Origin: Oricola indica
Lineage (GTDB): Bacteria; Pseudomonadota; Alphaproteobacteria; Rhizobiales; Rhizobiaceae
Direction: 5' to 3'
Length of the DNA stretch: 64,000 nt
NCBI RefSeq assembly: GCF_019966595.1
Contig: NZ_JAINFJ010000005.1
Span: forward strand, 338,816 to 402,815
Both the position numbers and the translations under genes were made by a program. A model generated the notes under the pieces. That model did not search any database, was not told the DNA's origin, and saw only the letters and a program-made list of their open reading frames with translations. Below are positions 17,821-26,663 of the stretch, in pieces. Every line of letters starts with the position of its first letter. Position 1 is the stretch's first letter.

Positions 17821-18822
17821 ATGGCCGAAGACAAACCCCGGAAGGGCCGCTCGCGGATCAGAACCGTGCTCATCATCCTCCTTCTCATCCTCGTCGCGTT
17901 AGCGATGGCATGGGTTTTCGGGCCACGCACGCCGGTCGACCTTTCCGTTCGTTTCGATCCGGCGACGATCGGAAGCGACGTAGATACATGGCTTGCCGAA
18001 CAGGAAGGCAATGTCCCCGACCTGCGGGAAAATGCGACAAAGGAAATCATCTGGGCCTATCCTGAATCGCGTGCCAAGACGCCCGTATCGATCGTCTATC
18101 TGCATGGCTTCTCCGCCGCGAAGGGCGAGTTGCGGCCTGTCCCGGACATGGCCGCAGCGGAACTCGGCGCGAACCTCTATTACGCCCGCCTCGCCGGCCA
18201 CGGTCGCGACGGCGACGCGATGGCCGAGCCCTCCGTCAATGACTGGATCCAGGATATGGCCGAGGCCGTCGCCATCGGCGAGAGGATCGGCGAAAAGGTC
18301 GTCATCGTCGCCACATCGACAGGCGCGTCGCTCGCCGTCCTGGCGGCGAACCTGCCGGAATTCAAAAACCGCATCGCCGGATTCGTGCTGGTCTCGCCCA
18401 ATTTCAAGATCCGCGCCGCCGGCTCCGGACTGCTCACATGGCCCTTCGGCGACACGATCGCCCGCATCGTTATCGGCGCGGAGCGCGGCTTCGACGCCCA
18501 AAACGAAGAGCATGGCCGAAACTGGACGACGCGCTATCCAACGAGCGCGCTGATGCCGATGGCAGCGATGGTCAACCGCGCCGGCGCCCTGCCCTTCGAG
18601 CAATTCACGATCCCGGCGCTCTTCGTCTACCATCCGGATGACGGCGTGGTCGACGAGACGGTAACCGCCGAAATCGCCGATCGCTGGGGCGGCCCCGTGA
18701 CGGTCCTGGAACTGGAAGCGACCGACGACCCCTACAATCATGTGGTCGCCGGCGATATTCTCTCGCCATCCAACAATGAGACCGTCGCCACGGCGATCGT
18801 GGAGTTCGCGCGGTCGCTTTGA
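17821..18822 (+). CDS. Membrane-anchored alpha/beta hydrolase
   Basis: 333 aa from ATG 17821. A basic start (KPRKGRSRIR) and one membrane segment at about residues 15-34 form an N-in anchor; the remainder would be periplasmic. The hydrolase fold shows the oxyanion region YLHGFSAAKGEL, the nucleophile elbow VATSTGASLA, the acid HPDDGVVD, and the histidine in DPYNHVVAG. Small carboxylesterase or lysophospholipase activity is likely; the substrate is unknown. It precedes the AI-2E transporter-like gene by 95 nt in the same direction. Confidence 0.82.
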   Translation: MAEDKPRKGRSRIRTVLIILLLILVALAMAWVFGPRTPVDLSVRFDPATIGSDVDTWLAEQEGNVPDLRENATKEIIWAYPESRAKTPVSIVYLHGFSAAKGELRPVPDMAAAELGANLYYARLAGHGRDGDAMAEPSVNDWIQDMAEAVAIGERIGEKVVIVATSTGASLAVLAANLPEFKNRIAGFVLVSPNFKIRAAGSGLLTWPFGDTIARIVIGAERGFDAQNEEHGRNWTTRYPTSALMPMAAMVNRAGALPFEQFTIPALFVYHPDDGVVDETVTAEIADRWGGPVTVLELEATDDPYNHVVAGDILSPSNNETVATAIVEFARSL

Positions 18823-18917
18823 AGCGCGGTGCACCGCAACATGATCGCGTGCAATGCGGTTGAAAAGTTCGCCGCAATCACCACAATGGCAATCGGCTAA
18901 TCGAAAAGCGGAGCACT

Positions 18918-20087
18918 ATGCAGGCCCACGATCGCTTCCGGAACCTCGTCTACGGCATGGCGCTGGCGATCATGATCGGCTGGATCCTGTATATTGGCCA
19001 GAACGTTTTCGTTCCCGTCATCGCCAGCGTGATACTGACCTATATCGTCGTCGCGCTCGCACGCCGGATGGAATTTCTCCCGGTCATCGGCAAATTGATG
19101 CCCGGCCCTGTCCGGTTCATCATCTCGCTCGTGGCGATCGGCTTCATCATTACCGGCTTCGTCCTTCTGATCATCCAGAACATCAACCAGGTCATCGCGC
19201 TGGTGCCGCAATACCAGGCGTCACTGCTGCGCATCATCCAGGGGCTTGCGGTGCAGTTCGGCTTCGAGACCGAGCCGACATGGGCCACGATCCGTCGCGA
19301 CGTCTTCGGCGAAATCCGCCTGCAATCGCTGATCGGCTCGACGGTGACCTCCATCTCCGTGCTACTCGGATCGGTCTTCGTCATCACGGTCTATACCGGC
19401 TTCGCGCTGGCCGAGCGCCGCATCTTTGCGCGCAAACTCTCGCGCCTGGCCTCCGATCCCGACGACAGCGCCCTGATCGGCCAGATCGTCGACACGATAA
19501 ACGACCGCATCGGCGACTATCTCGCCGCCAAGACATTCGTGAACCTCGTACTCGGCCTGATCTCCTATCTCGTGATGATCCTGATCGGGCTGGACTTCGC
19601 GGCCTTCTGGGGCGTGCTGATCGCGCTCCTGAACTATATCCCCTATATCGGCTCCATGGCCGGCGTGCTGGCCCCGACGGCGATCGCCATCGTTCAGTTC
19701 GAAGGCGACTGGTCGATGATCGCGACCTGTTTCCTCGGCCTGACCGTCTGCCAGATCTTCGTCGGCAGTTTCCTGGAGCCGACCCTGATGGGCCGCTCGC
19801 TCAATCTCAGCCCCTTCGTCATCCTGATTTCCGTCACGGCCTGGGGTTCGGTCTGGGGCATCTCCGGCGCGCTGCTCGCGGTCCCGGTCACGGCCATCCT
19901 CGTCATCATCTTCTCCGAATTCGAGGGCACGCGCCCGGTCGCCATCCTGCTGTCGCGCTCCGGCAAGATACCGCCTCAACGCCACATGTCGGTCAATTCC
20001 GGCGGGCGACGACGGGCGCAGCTCATTCCGTCACTCGATGAAGCCGAAGCCGCGGATGCGGCGGAAACAGCCGACGACGCGGCCTGA
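18918..20087 (+). CDS. AI-2E family (TqsA/PerM-like) membrane transporter
   Basis: 389 aa polytopic membrane protein with about eight hydrophobic segments. The family core is present: PVIASVILTYIVVALARR near the N-terminus, NYIPYIGSMAGVLAPTAIAI, and EPTLMGRSLNLSPFVIL with SVWGISGALLAVPVTA. The cytoplasmic tail is short, basic then acidic. Members export autoinducer-2 or act as Na+/H+ antiporters; which applies cannot be told. The stop is 3 nt from the convergent ilvA stop, with no room for a terminator. Confidence 0.87.
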   Translation: MQAHDRFRNLVYGMALAIMIGWILYIGQNVFVPVIASVILTYIVVALARRMEFLPVIGKLMPGPVRFIISLVAIGFIITGFVLLIIQNINQVIALVPQYQASLLRIIQGLAVQFGFETEPTWATIRRDVFGEIRLQSLIGSTVTSISVLLGSVFVITVYTGFALAERRIFARKLSRLASDPDDSALIGQIVDTINDRIGDYLAAKTFVNLVLGLISYLVMILIGLDFAAFWGVLIALLNYIPYIGSMAGVLAPTAIAIVQFEGDWSMIATCFLGLTVCQIFVGSFLEPTLMGRSLNLSPFVILISVTAWGSVWGISGALLAVPVTAILVIIFSEFEGTRPVAILLSRSGKIPPQRHMSVNSGGRRRAQLIPSLDEAEAADAAETADDAA

Positions 20088-20090
20088 CCG

Positions 20091-21344
20091 TCAGACCAGC
20101 AATCCGCCCATCAGGTCGCTCTCGCCAATATCCTGCCAGGTCATGCCGGAATCGGTCATGCGCGCCATCAGCCCCGCGAAATTGGCGGGATTGCGCGTCT
20201 CGATGCCGATCAGCACCGAGCCGAAATTGCGCGCGGATTTCTTCAGATACTCGAACCGGGTGATGTCGTCGTCCGGGCCAAGCAGGTCAAGAAAATCCTT
20301 CAGCGCGCCGGGTCGCTGCGGCATGCGCACGACGAAATATTTCTTCAGCCCCTCGGCGCGCAGCGCCCGCTCCTTGACCTCGGCGAGCCGCTCGAAATCG
20401 AAATTGCCGCCCGACGCGATGCACAGGATCGTCTTGCCGGCCCGCTCGCGTTCCGGAATATCCTTGAGCGCATCGACGGTCAGCGCGCCGGCCGGTTCCA
20501 GCACGACGCCCTCGACATTCAGCATCTCGATGATGGTCGTACAAAGCCGGTCCTCGGGAACCAGCGTCACCTGGTTCGCACGGTAACGCTTGAGGACCTC
20601 GAAGGGTCGCGCGCCGACCTGCCCCACCGCCGCGCCATCGACGAAATTGTCGAAGCCCTGCAGCTTCACGCGCTCGCCCTTTTCCAGGCTCTTGCGCAGG
20701 CTCGGTGCGCCGGCCGGCTCGACCAGCGTGAATTCCGCCTTTTCGCCCATATCGTCGAAATAGCGCGTCAGCCCGCTCGACAGTCCGCCGCCGCCGACCG
20801 CGGCCATCACGCGGTCGAAGACAACGCCTTCCGGCGCCTGCTCCAGCGCCTCGAGAGCGACCGAGGCCTGTCCCTCGATGATGTCGTCATCGTCGAAAGG
20901 CGGCACCATCACCGCGCCCTCGGCCTGCGCATAGTCCAGCGCCGCGCGGTTGCAGTCGTCGAAATAGTCGCCGATGAGCCTGATCTCGATATTGTCGCCG
21001 CCGAAGGCCCGCGTCTTGGCGATCTTCTGCTGCGGCGTGGTGACCGGCATGAAGATCACGCCCTGCTTGCCGAAGTGGCGGCAGACGAAGGCCAGCCCCT
21101 GCGCGTGATTGCCGGCCGACGCGCAGACGAACGGCCCCTCCGCCCCTTCGGCGAGACGCTTGCGGATGAAGTTGAATGCGCCGCGGATCTTGTAGGACCG
21201 AACCGGCGACAGGTCCTCGCGCTTGAGGAACACCCGGCAGCCATATTTCTGCGACAGGAAGACATTTTCCTGCAGCGGCGTTTCGGGAAAGAGGTCGCGC
21301 ATGGCCCGTGCGGCCTCGGCGACGGCGGCAGTAAACTCGCTCAT
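20091..21344 (-). CDS. ilvA: Threonine ammonia-lyase (threonine dehydratase)
   Basis: 417 aa from ATG 21344. Fold-type II PLP enzyme: PLP lysine in SYKIRGAFNF, NHAQG substrate loop, VGGGGLSSG phosphate loop. The C-terminus has one ACT-like regulatory region (KKYFVVRMPQRPGALKDFLDLL), so it is the shorter biosynthetic form that appears in many alphaproteobacteria. It deaminates threonine to 2-oxobutyrate for isoleucine synthesis, with feedback by isoleucine expected. Confidence 0.92.
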   Translation of the reverse strand: MSEFTAAVAEAARAMRDLFPETPLQENVFLSQKYGCRVFLKREDLSPVRSYKIRGAFNFIRKRLAEGAEGPFVCASAGNHAQGLAFVCRHFGKQGVIFMPVTTPQQKIAKTRAFGGDNIEIRLIGDYFDDCNRAALDYAQAEGAVMVPPFDDDDIIEGQASVALEALEQAPEGVVFDRVMAAVGGGGLSSGLTRYFDDMGEKAEFTLVEPAGAPSLRKSLEKGERVKLQGFDNFVDGAAVGQVGARPFEVLKRYRANQVTLVPEDRLCTTIIEMLNVEGVVLEPAGALTVDALKDIPERERAGKTILCIASGGNFDFERLAEVKERALRAEGLKKYFVVRMPQRPGALKDFLDLLGPDDDITRFEYLKKSARNFGSVLIGIETRNPANFAGLMARMTDSGMTWQDIGESDLMGGLLV

Positions 21345-21465
21345 GGGGGCTATTCCAACTTGCACGTCCTGCGATATTCAGGTGGCGCTCGATCGACAGC
21401 CGGTCTATAGGCCCGCTGCCGGTTTGGCCAGTGCGTCCGTGACGGGCAAGACGGCGGGAGACGCC

Positions 21466-22920
21466 ATGAAAGGCAGAAATCTGCGCGCGGCAATGCATGT
21501 CAGCGCCGTATTCGCGACCTGGCTCGCCGCGCTGATGCTGATTCCGGCGCTGGTCGATCTCTATTACGGCAATCCCGACTGGATCGTCTTCGCGATCTCC
21601 TGCGCGGTGATCGCGGCGCTGGCGACCATCGTCGCGGCGGCGACGCGCGGCATCCGTCCGACCTATTCGACCCGCTTCGCCTTCCTGCTGGTCAACCTTC
21701 TGTGGCTGACCTTCGCGGTGGCCGGCGCGGTGCCCTTCGTGGAATCGTCGCTGCAACTCTCGCTGGCCGACGCCTTCTTCGAATCGATGTCGGGCATCAC
21801 GACGACCGGCTCCACCGTCATTACCGGGCTCGACGGCCTGCCGCCCGGACTTTTGCTGTGGCGCTCGATGCTGCAATGGGTCGGCGGGCTCGGCGTGATC
21901 GGCCTGGGCCTGTTCATCCTGCCCTATCTGAAGATCGGCGGAAGCTCCGTCTTCAAGCTGGAAAGCTCCGACCGCTACGACCGGCCATTCTCGCGCATGA
22001 CGACCTTCGCGGTCTCGATCATCGGCATCTACATGGCCTCGACGTTCATTTGCGCGACGCTTTACGCGATGACCGGCATGACCGGTTTCGACGCGATCAA
22101 CCACGCCATGACCACAGTCTCCACCGGCGGCTACTCCACCCACGACGCCTCGTTCGGTTATTTCGAGAACCTGTCCACCCAATGGGTGGCGATCGTCTTC
22201 ATGCTGATCGGCGCGACGCCGTTCACCGCGCTGGTGGTGCTGATGCTGCGCGGACGCATCGACATGTTCCGCGACAATCAGGTCATCGTCATGCTGTGCT
22301 ACACGCTCGGCCTCGGCATCGTGCTCGCCATCTATCTCGACGTCACCCACACCGAGGAACTGGGCCTCGGCATCGAGCATGCGATCTTCAACATCGTCTC
22401 GCTGGTGACGACGACCGGCTATGCCAATGCCGACTACCTGCAATGGGGGCCTTTCGCCATCGCGCTGGTCTTCATGGCGACCTTTCTGGGCGGCTGTTCC
22501 GGCTCGACGGCGGGCGGCGTGAAGACCTATCGCTGGATCGCCCTCTACGGGATCATGCGCCGCGCCCTCGACCGCTTCATCTATCCGCACGCCGTCCAGA
22601 GCGTCCATTCCGGCAAGGACGTCGTCGGCGAGGACACGCTGGAAGTCGTGCTGCTCTATTTCACCGCCTTCATCCTGATGTGGAGCCTGTTGACCGTCGC
22701 GCTGACGCTGACCGGCACGGATTTCCTGACCGCGCTGTCGGGCATCCTGACCGCGCTCGCCAATGTCGGTCCGGGCCTCGGCGAGGTGATCGGCCCCGCG
22801 GGCAATTTCGCTCCGCTCTCCGAGCCGGCGAAATGGATCCTGTCCTTTGCAATGCTGCTCGGCCGCCTGGAAATCTTCACCGTTCTGGTGCTCGCCGCGC
22901 CGGCATTCTGGCGCGAGTAA
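21466..22920 (+). CDS. trkH: TrkH family potassium uptake protein
   Basis: 484 aa from ATG 21466 (GGGAG upstream). The four selectivity-filter P-loops are visible in order: SGITTTGSTVITG, TTVSTGGYSTHD, SLVTTTGYANAD and TALANVGPGLGE. The remainder alternates membrane helices. It is the K+-conducting subunit that works with cytoplasmic TrkA, which is not in the window. It is divergent from ilvA with a 121-bp gap. Confidence 0.93.
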   Translation: MKGRNLRAAMHVSAVFATWLAALMLIPALVDLYYGNPDWIVFAISCAVIAALATIVAAATRGIRPTYSTRFAFLLVNLLWLTFAVAGAVPFVESSLQLSLADAFFESMSGITTTGSTVITGLDGLPPGLLLWRSMLQWVGGLGVIGLGLFILPYLKIGGSSVFKLESSDRYDRPFSRMTTFAVSIIGIYMASTFICATLYAMTGMTGFDAINHAMTTVSTGGYSTHDASFGYFENLSTQWVAIVFMLIGATPFTALVVLMLRGRIDMFRDNQVIVMLCYTLGLGIVLAIYLDVTHTEELGLGIEHAIFNIVSLVTTTGYANADYLQWGPFAIALVFMATFLGGCSGSTAGGVKTYRWIALYGIMRRALDRFIYPHAVQSVHSGKDVVGEDTLEVVLLYFTAFILMWSLLTVALTLTGTDFLTALSGILTALANVGPGLGEVIGPAGNFAPLSEPAKWILSFAMLLGRLEIFTVLVLAAPAFWRE

Positions 22921-23062
22921 CTGCGCGCCATCGCCGCCGCATGGGACCGGGCTGTCCCCTTCAATGCATTTCAGCCTGCAACGGAACCGATATGCGCTGC
23001 CTCTCGCCTTTGGCTCGATCGTGCTTTGCGATGCAGCTGTTTCAACTTAGACCTGAATTGCG

Positions 23063-23404
23063 CTAATTCGCGCGCGTTTCCACCCCACGGAAAACGAGCT
23101 TGCGAAAGACGGACATCTTGAGCGGCGCCGACCTGACGCAATCCACTTTGTACGGCGGCAGGTGTTCGCCCTCGTCATGCAGCCGGATCGTGTTGTCGAT
23201 CACCATCGCGATGCAGATGACGGGTCGCGAGCATCCGGCGCACTCCGCCAGAACCTCGACATGGCGCACGGGCGTCTCGATATAGGCCTGCGGCAATTCT
23301 TCTGCCGTGACGATCTTGGGCGGAAATTCCAGATACGCGTCCGGGCTCAACCCGAACGGTTTCATTTTCGCGGCGGACAGCGCTGCGATCTCAATCAGTT
23401 CCAC
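23063..23404 (-). CDS. Conserved hypothetical protein with CxxC
   Basis: 113 aa, unrecognised. It has AECAGCSRPVICIAMVID (a CxxC plus a third cysteine) and a further cysteine in KVDCVRSAP, a pattern compatible with zinc binding. Soluble, no signal peptide. It is divergent from the small zinc-ribbon gene at 23572; both have CxxC pairs, and both lie near the SOS-type box. Confidence 0.6.
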   Translation of the reverse strand: MELIEIAALSAAKMKPFGLSPDAYLEFPPKIVTAEELPQAYIETPVRHVEVLAECAGCSRPVICIAMVIDNTIRLHDEGEHLPPYKVDCVRSAPLKMSVFRKLVFRGVETRAN

Positions 23405-23543
23405 TAAGCACCCCCATGATTACCTTGCGTAAATACAAGCTTACCCAACGTAAATGCGCAAGGCGACGGAGGGTTCCAGCAAAATCGGGAGCCGCCAGGT
23501 TTCGGTTCGATGCCGGTTTCGGGCGCTACGGCCCATTGCGATT

Positions 23544-23558
23544 GTTCACGTTATGTTC
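23544..23558. promoter_or_regulatory. Alphaproteobacterial SOS (LexA) box
   Basis: GTTCACGTTATGTTC, an exact GTTC-N7-GTTC direct repeat, the LexA operator known from alphaproteobacteria. It ends 13 nt before the start of the small zinc-ribbon gene, where it would block its promoter. Confidence 0.6.
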
Positions 23559-23571
23559 GATAAACAAGGCC

Positions 23572-23829
23572 ATGGCAGGCCCCATTCGCACGATCAGACA
23601 AGCCGCCCGTCACGGGATGATCCTGGCCGTCACTTGCCGGGGCTGCGGCCATGTCGCGCGCTTCATGGCGAGCGACGTGGTGCAGTTCGTCAATCCCGTG
23701 CGGGAGATCGAGGCCCTGCCCTTTCGCTGCGGCGAATGTGGGGTGAAGGACTGTTCGGTAAAGGCCAGCGAATATGACCGGGACCGGCGACCGGACATCG
23801 TGGTGTGGCGGCCGATGCGGTTGCGGTAG
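23572..23829 (+). CDS. Small zinc-ribbon protein under a probable LexA box
   Basis: 85 aa from ATG 23572, starting MAGPIRTIRQAARHG. Two cysteine pairs, CRGCGH and CGECGVKDC, are spaced 30-odd residues apart as in a zinc ribbon. A longer frame from 23416 would include the LexA box and is unlikely. Function unknown; related small zinc-finger proteins occur in many rhizobial genomes. Damage induction is inferred from the box only. Confidence 0.65.
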   Translation: MAGPIRTIRQAARHGMILAVTCRGCGHVARFMASDVVQFVNPVREIEALPFRCGECGVKDCSVKASEYDRDRRPDIVVWRPMRLR

Positions 23830-23930
23830 CGAACGTTGTGCCGCAGACCTCCATCGCGATCCGGACCGAAACAACCCGGATATATCAGCGGCAATCTGCG
23901 ACGTTGCCCTAAACGGTCGCGAAATGCCCG

Positions 23931-24398
23931 CTATTCCGTCTCGCGCCTCAGCTCACGCGCCAGCCAGTCCGGTATTTCGATGCCCATGTCGGCGAGACGG
24001 CCCGGCAAGGCCGGGAAATCGCTCAATCCGAAGTGTTGCAGGAGCCCGATGCGCGCGTGCATTCTGAAGCCGGCATCCGCCCAGGGCGCCGCATTCGACA
24101 TGAAATCTTCGTACATGAGACGCGCAAGCACCGGAACGGCGCGATCAGGGTCCCATTGGATGACCGCGGTCGCCGCGGCCAACCGCAGTCCCGGCGAAGC
24201 GTCGAACAACAATCCTTCGAGGGCGGTCTTGCCCGCGGCCGATTGCGTCAACTCTCCAATCAGCGCGACGCCTGTTTCCGCGTACCGCTCGATTGCGGTC
24301 TCGTCGTCGTGACGCGTTGCGGTGTCCCAGCGCATTTGCGCATCGATCAGTCGATCTATGTTTTTTCGAGTATCTTTTTCAGTAGGCCGCTGGATCAT
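23931..24398 (-). CDS. DUF2019/HEAT-like protein, probable immunity protein
   Basis: 155 aa from ATG 24398 (GAGGGA 9 nt upstream; TTG 24404 is an alternative). It is all helical, with HEAT-like units such as ALEGLLFDASPGLRLAAATAV and QWDPDRAVPVLARLMYED; I recall such proteins as DUF2019, but this is from memory. Its start lies inside the last codons of the toxin-like gene (20-nt overlap), the layout expected of a toxin-immunity pair. The 5' part is AT-richer than the core genome. A second relative is at 33718-34191, with the same overlap structure. Confidence 0.65.
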   Translation of the reverse strand: MIQRPTEKDTRKNIDRLIDAQMRWDTATRHDDETAIERYAETGVALIGELTQSAAGKTALEGLLFDASPGLRLAAATAVIQWDPDRAVPVLARLMYEDFMSNAAPWADAGFRMHARIGLLQHFGLSDFPALPGRLADMGIEIPDWLARELRRETE

Positions 24399-24909
24399 AT
24401 CCAAATTCCCTCAAACATATCTTTATTAGATCAACCCCAAAATTGTATTGAAATGAAAAAGATTCAGGCTCGACAACATATCTGAGCCTCGGACCAACCC
24501 TAAGAAATCTGCTTTGCATCCGCGTGGTAACGCATCGATGGACTTCGACCGGCAAAGCGATCAAGTTATCGGTGGAGTTTACGAATTCAATCGGGAAGAG
24601 ACCATATTTCGCAGTCCTTTGCTCGACGGTATGACGCCACTCCATTCCGTCACCTGCGGGACCTAGAAACCGCTTTGCTTCCGCAAAATTCTCGTACCAA
24701 ACTAAATCGAGATCAGGTCGACGATTACTTGGGAAACCAATTCTTCCTGTTTCAAAATCAAACTCCTCCTTGGACGGAAAGAGCTCCTCAGACATCCAAT
24801 ATTTCGGCAACCGCATGAGATAAGGCCGCGCTCTTTGGGAGGCGACTCGCAACGCGATTTTCCCGCCTTCCTTAAGTACAGGCAGGATAACTGGCCCTAA
24901 GCTCGCCAC
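24379..24909 (-). CDS. C-terminal tip of a polymorphic toxin, probably decayed
   Basis: 176 aa from GTG 24909. The core GMEWRHTVEQ, then FVNSTDNLIALPVEVHRCV and SFSFQYNFGVDLIKICL, resembles the WHHIVEQ-type predicted nuclease tips of polymorphic toxins, where the motif is normally W-H-H; here the first His is Arg. The reading frame is open upstream to a TAG at 24976 and encodes RVPRGHPDGGQWTDGG, the kind of linker that precedes toxin tips, so the true gene was longer. It is immediately upstream of, and overlaps, the immunity-like gene. AT-rich, hence probably acquired. Probably inactive as a toxin. Confidence 0.6.
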   Translation of the reverse strand: MASLGPVILPVLKEGGKIALRVASQRARPYLMRLPKYWMSEELFPSKEEFDFETGRIGFPSNRRPDLDLVWYENFAEAKRFLGPAGDGMEWRHTVEQRTAKYGLFPIEFVNSTDNLIALPVEVHRCVTTRMQSRFLRVGPRLRYVVEPESFSFQYNFGVDLIKICLREFGYDPAAY

Positions 24910-25044
24910 CTGCGTGGCACCGCCATCTGTCCATTGGCCGCCATCCGGATGGCCTCTAGGTACGCGCGGCTGTTTCTACCAGTAAGGATTGTATTTCAGC
25001 GCTAGCGCCAACCGAATTGCCGCAGCTTCAAGCCCTAGCCCAAC
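24910..25044 (-). pseudogene. Upstream remnant of the toxin gene, cut by a nonsense codon
   Basis: The frame of the toxin tip continues upstream as KQPRVPRGHPDGGQWTDGG, then TAG at 24976-24978, then GLGLEAAAIRLALALKYNPYW on the far side. The two sides join into one plausible protein, so the TAG looks like a point nonsense mutation. No other gene is seen in 25045-25278. Confidence 0.5.
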
Positions 25045-25265
25045 TAGCTTCTGCCTTATGGATTTCAGAGGCTTGGTTTGATGATGGTCCTGCACTTTTG
25101 CCGCTCCGATGGCTCATCGGACTCAGCGTACGTGCGAATGGCGATCGGCGGATAAGTTCACTAAGTAGGATTGCCGAAATGGATTCGCCGAAAAGTAATT
25201 GTTTGAGCAAATCAGCTAGGTACTAAAGATCGGCACGAGATACCCTGGCAAAAATCTATCCAACC

Positions 25266-25304
25266 AAAACACAAAAACGCCCCGCCCCCTTTCGGGAGCG
25301 GAGC
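25266..25304 (-). terminator. Rho-independent terminator of the FMN reductase gene
   Basis: On the minus strand an 11-bp stem with two G-U pairs closes a GAAA tetraloop (25279-25304) and is followed by GTTTTTGTGTTTT. Confidence 0.85.
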
Positions 25305-25332
25305 GCTCTGACCAAATCAACCAGCCCTGAAA

Positions 25333-25920
25333 TCAGGCCGCCTTCTTCACCTGTTCGGCGCGGGCCGGCTTCAGCGTTTCGGCCCAGACCTTCAGCTCGG
25401 CGAGCATGCCGGTCGCGCCCTGCACCACTTCCGGCGCCGGGGCGAAGGTGCCGTCTTCGCCGATGAAGTTGAAGACGAACGGGATCGGCACTTCCTGCGG
25501 CAGCGGCATCAGCTGCACGGTGTTCATCAGGATCTTGGTGGACTGCATGGCGCGCGTGCCACCCGAAACGCCGCCGTAACCGACGAGGCCGGCCGGCTTC
25601 TTGTTCCATTCCTTGTGCAGCGTCTGGATCGCGTTGACGGTCGAGGCGGCCGGGAAATAGTCGTATTCCGGCGAGACGAAGACGAAGGCATCGGCCTTGG
25701 CGTTCACTTCGCTCCAGCGCTTGGTGTGCTCATGGGCGTAGTCCTGCATCATCGGATGCTTCGGCTCGTCGAACAGCGGCAGTTCGAAATCGGCGAGATC
25801 GACCAGCTCGACCTCGAAATCGGAATTTTCCTTGGCGAAATCAGCCATCCACTTGCCGATCTTGGGCCCGATGCGGCCGGGGCGGATGGAGGTGACGATC
25901 ACGTTGAGCTTGAGTGACAT
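25333..25920 (-). CDS. NADPH-dependent FMN reductase family protein
   Basis: 195 aa from ATG 25920, with GGAG upstream. It is a flavodoxin-like fold: VIVTSIRPGRIGPKIGKW binds FMN phosphate, SPEYDYFPAASTVNAI and GYGGVSGGTRA complete the site. Such enzymes (chromate, azo or quinone reductases) give two-electron reduction of quinones with NAD(P)H. It is divergent from an HxlR regulator, the usual pairing for electrophile- or oxidation-induced quinone reductases, and ends in a strong terminator. Confidence 0.9.
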   Translation of the reverse strand: MSLKLNVIVTSIRPGRIGPKIGKWMADFAKENSDFEVELVDLADFELPLFDEPKHPMMQDYAHEHTKRWSEVNAKADAFVFVSPEYDYFPAASTVNAIQTLHKEWNKKPAGLVGYGGVSGGTRAMQSTKILMNTVQLMPLPQEVPIPFVFNFIGEDGTFAPAPEVVQGATGMLAELKVWAETLKPARAEQVKKAA

Positions 25921-26090
25921 TTTCTGTCTCCTGAATATTGCTTTACTGGCGTCGCATCCTGACGTGGCGCCATCGGTGAATCTCTGTTCGGCCACCGCCG
26001 GACGAAGCGCTCCCATTTCGGCAACGGGCACTTGCGGGCCCGGTTCCGTCGCGGTGCTGCATCCGTAGATGACGTAACGGTAGGAAAAAG

Positions 26091-26156
26091 ATACCGGGTA
26101 TTGATTTGATACCGCAGTGGCTTTTTGATACCGAGGCCTTATGTAAACCCCATACC
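26091..26156. promoter_or_regulatory. ATACC repeat operator between hxlR and FMN reductase
   Basis: Four ATACC copies (26091, 26109, 26128, 26152) and one inverted GGTAT (26097) create GGTAT-N7-ATACC and ATACC-G-GGTAT dyads, spaced 18-24 nt. This is the pattern expected for an HxlR-type dimer operator. Confidence 0.6.
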
Positions 26157-26195
26157 GCGCCGCACAAGACGGCACCTTTTCGCAACCGGGTCACC

Positions 26196-26576
26196 ATGAA
26201 GAAACCAAGTCACATAAATGAAATCGGCTCTGTCTGCCGGCCGGTGGGCGAGTTATTGGCCTCAATTGGCTCGAAATGGGTGGTTTTGGTACTTATCCGC
26301 CTGTCGGAACGCCCCAAGCGCTTCTCCGAACTGAAGCGCGAAATCGGCACGATAAGCCAGAAAGTGTTGACCAGTGTGTTGCGGGATCTTGAACGCAACG
26401 GAATCGTCAACCGCACCGTGACGCCCTCGATCCCGCCGCGCGTCGACTACCAGCTGACCGAACTCGGCGAATCGCTGCTCGAACCGATCCATGCGCTGGG
26501 CGTCTGGGCGGTGGAAAACGAGGACAAGGTGGCCGAGGCGCAGGCGCGTTACGAGATGAAGGCGGAGACTGTCTGA
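26196..26576 (+). CDS. HxlR family redox-type transcriptional regulator
   Basis: 126 aa from ATG 26196. The HxlR winged helix is clear: CRPVGELLASIGSKWVVLVL, RFSELKREIGTISQKVLTSVL, RDLERNGIVNRTV and VDYQLTELGESL. A single cysteine just before the first helix (SVCRPV) is where redox-sensing family members carry their sensor thiol. It most likely represses the divergent FMN reductase gene and itself through the ATACC repeats. A strong terminator follows. Confidence 0.9.
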   Translation: MKKPSHINEIGSVCRPVGELLASIGSKWVVLVLIRLSERPKRFSELKREIGTISQKVLTSVLRDLERNGIVNRTVTPSIPPRVDYQLTELGESLLEPIHALGVWAVENEDKVAEAQARYEMKAETV

Positions 26577-26621
26577 GAAGATATTCAAGGGCAAATGCTG
26601 CAACAGCCCGTAGGAAAAGGT

Positions 26622-26653
26622 GGGTCCCGGCTCGGCGCCGGGACCCGTTTTTT
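26622..26653 (+). terminator. Rho-independent terminator after hxlR
   Basis: A 10-bp perfect stem GGGTCCCGGC/GCCGGGACCC with loop TCGGC, then GTTTTTT. It also separates the convergent autotransporter gene. Confidence 0.9.
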
Positions 26654-26663
26654 GTCGGGACCG

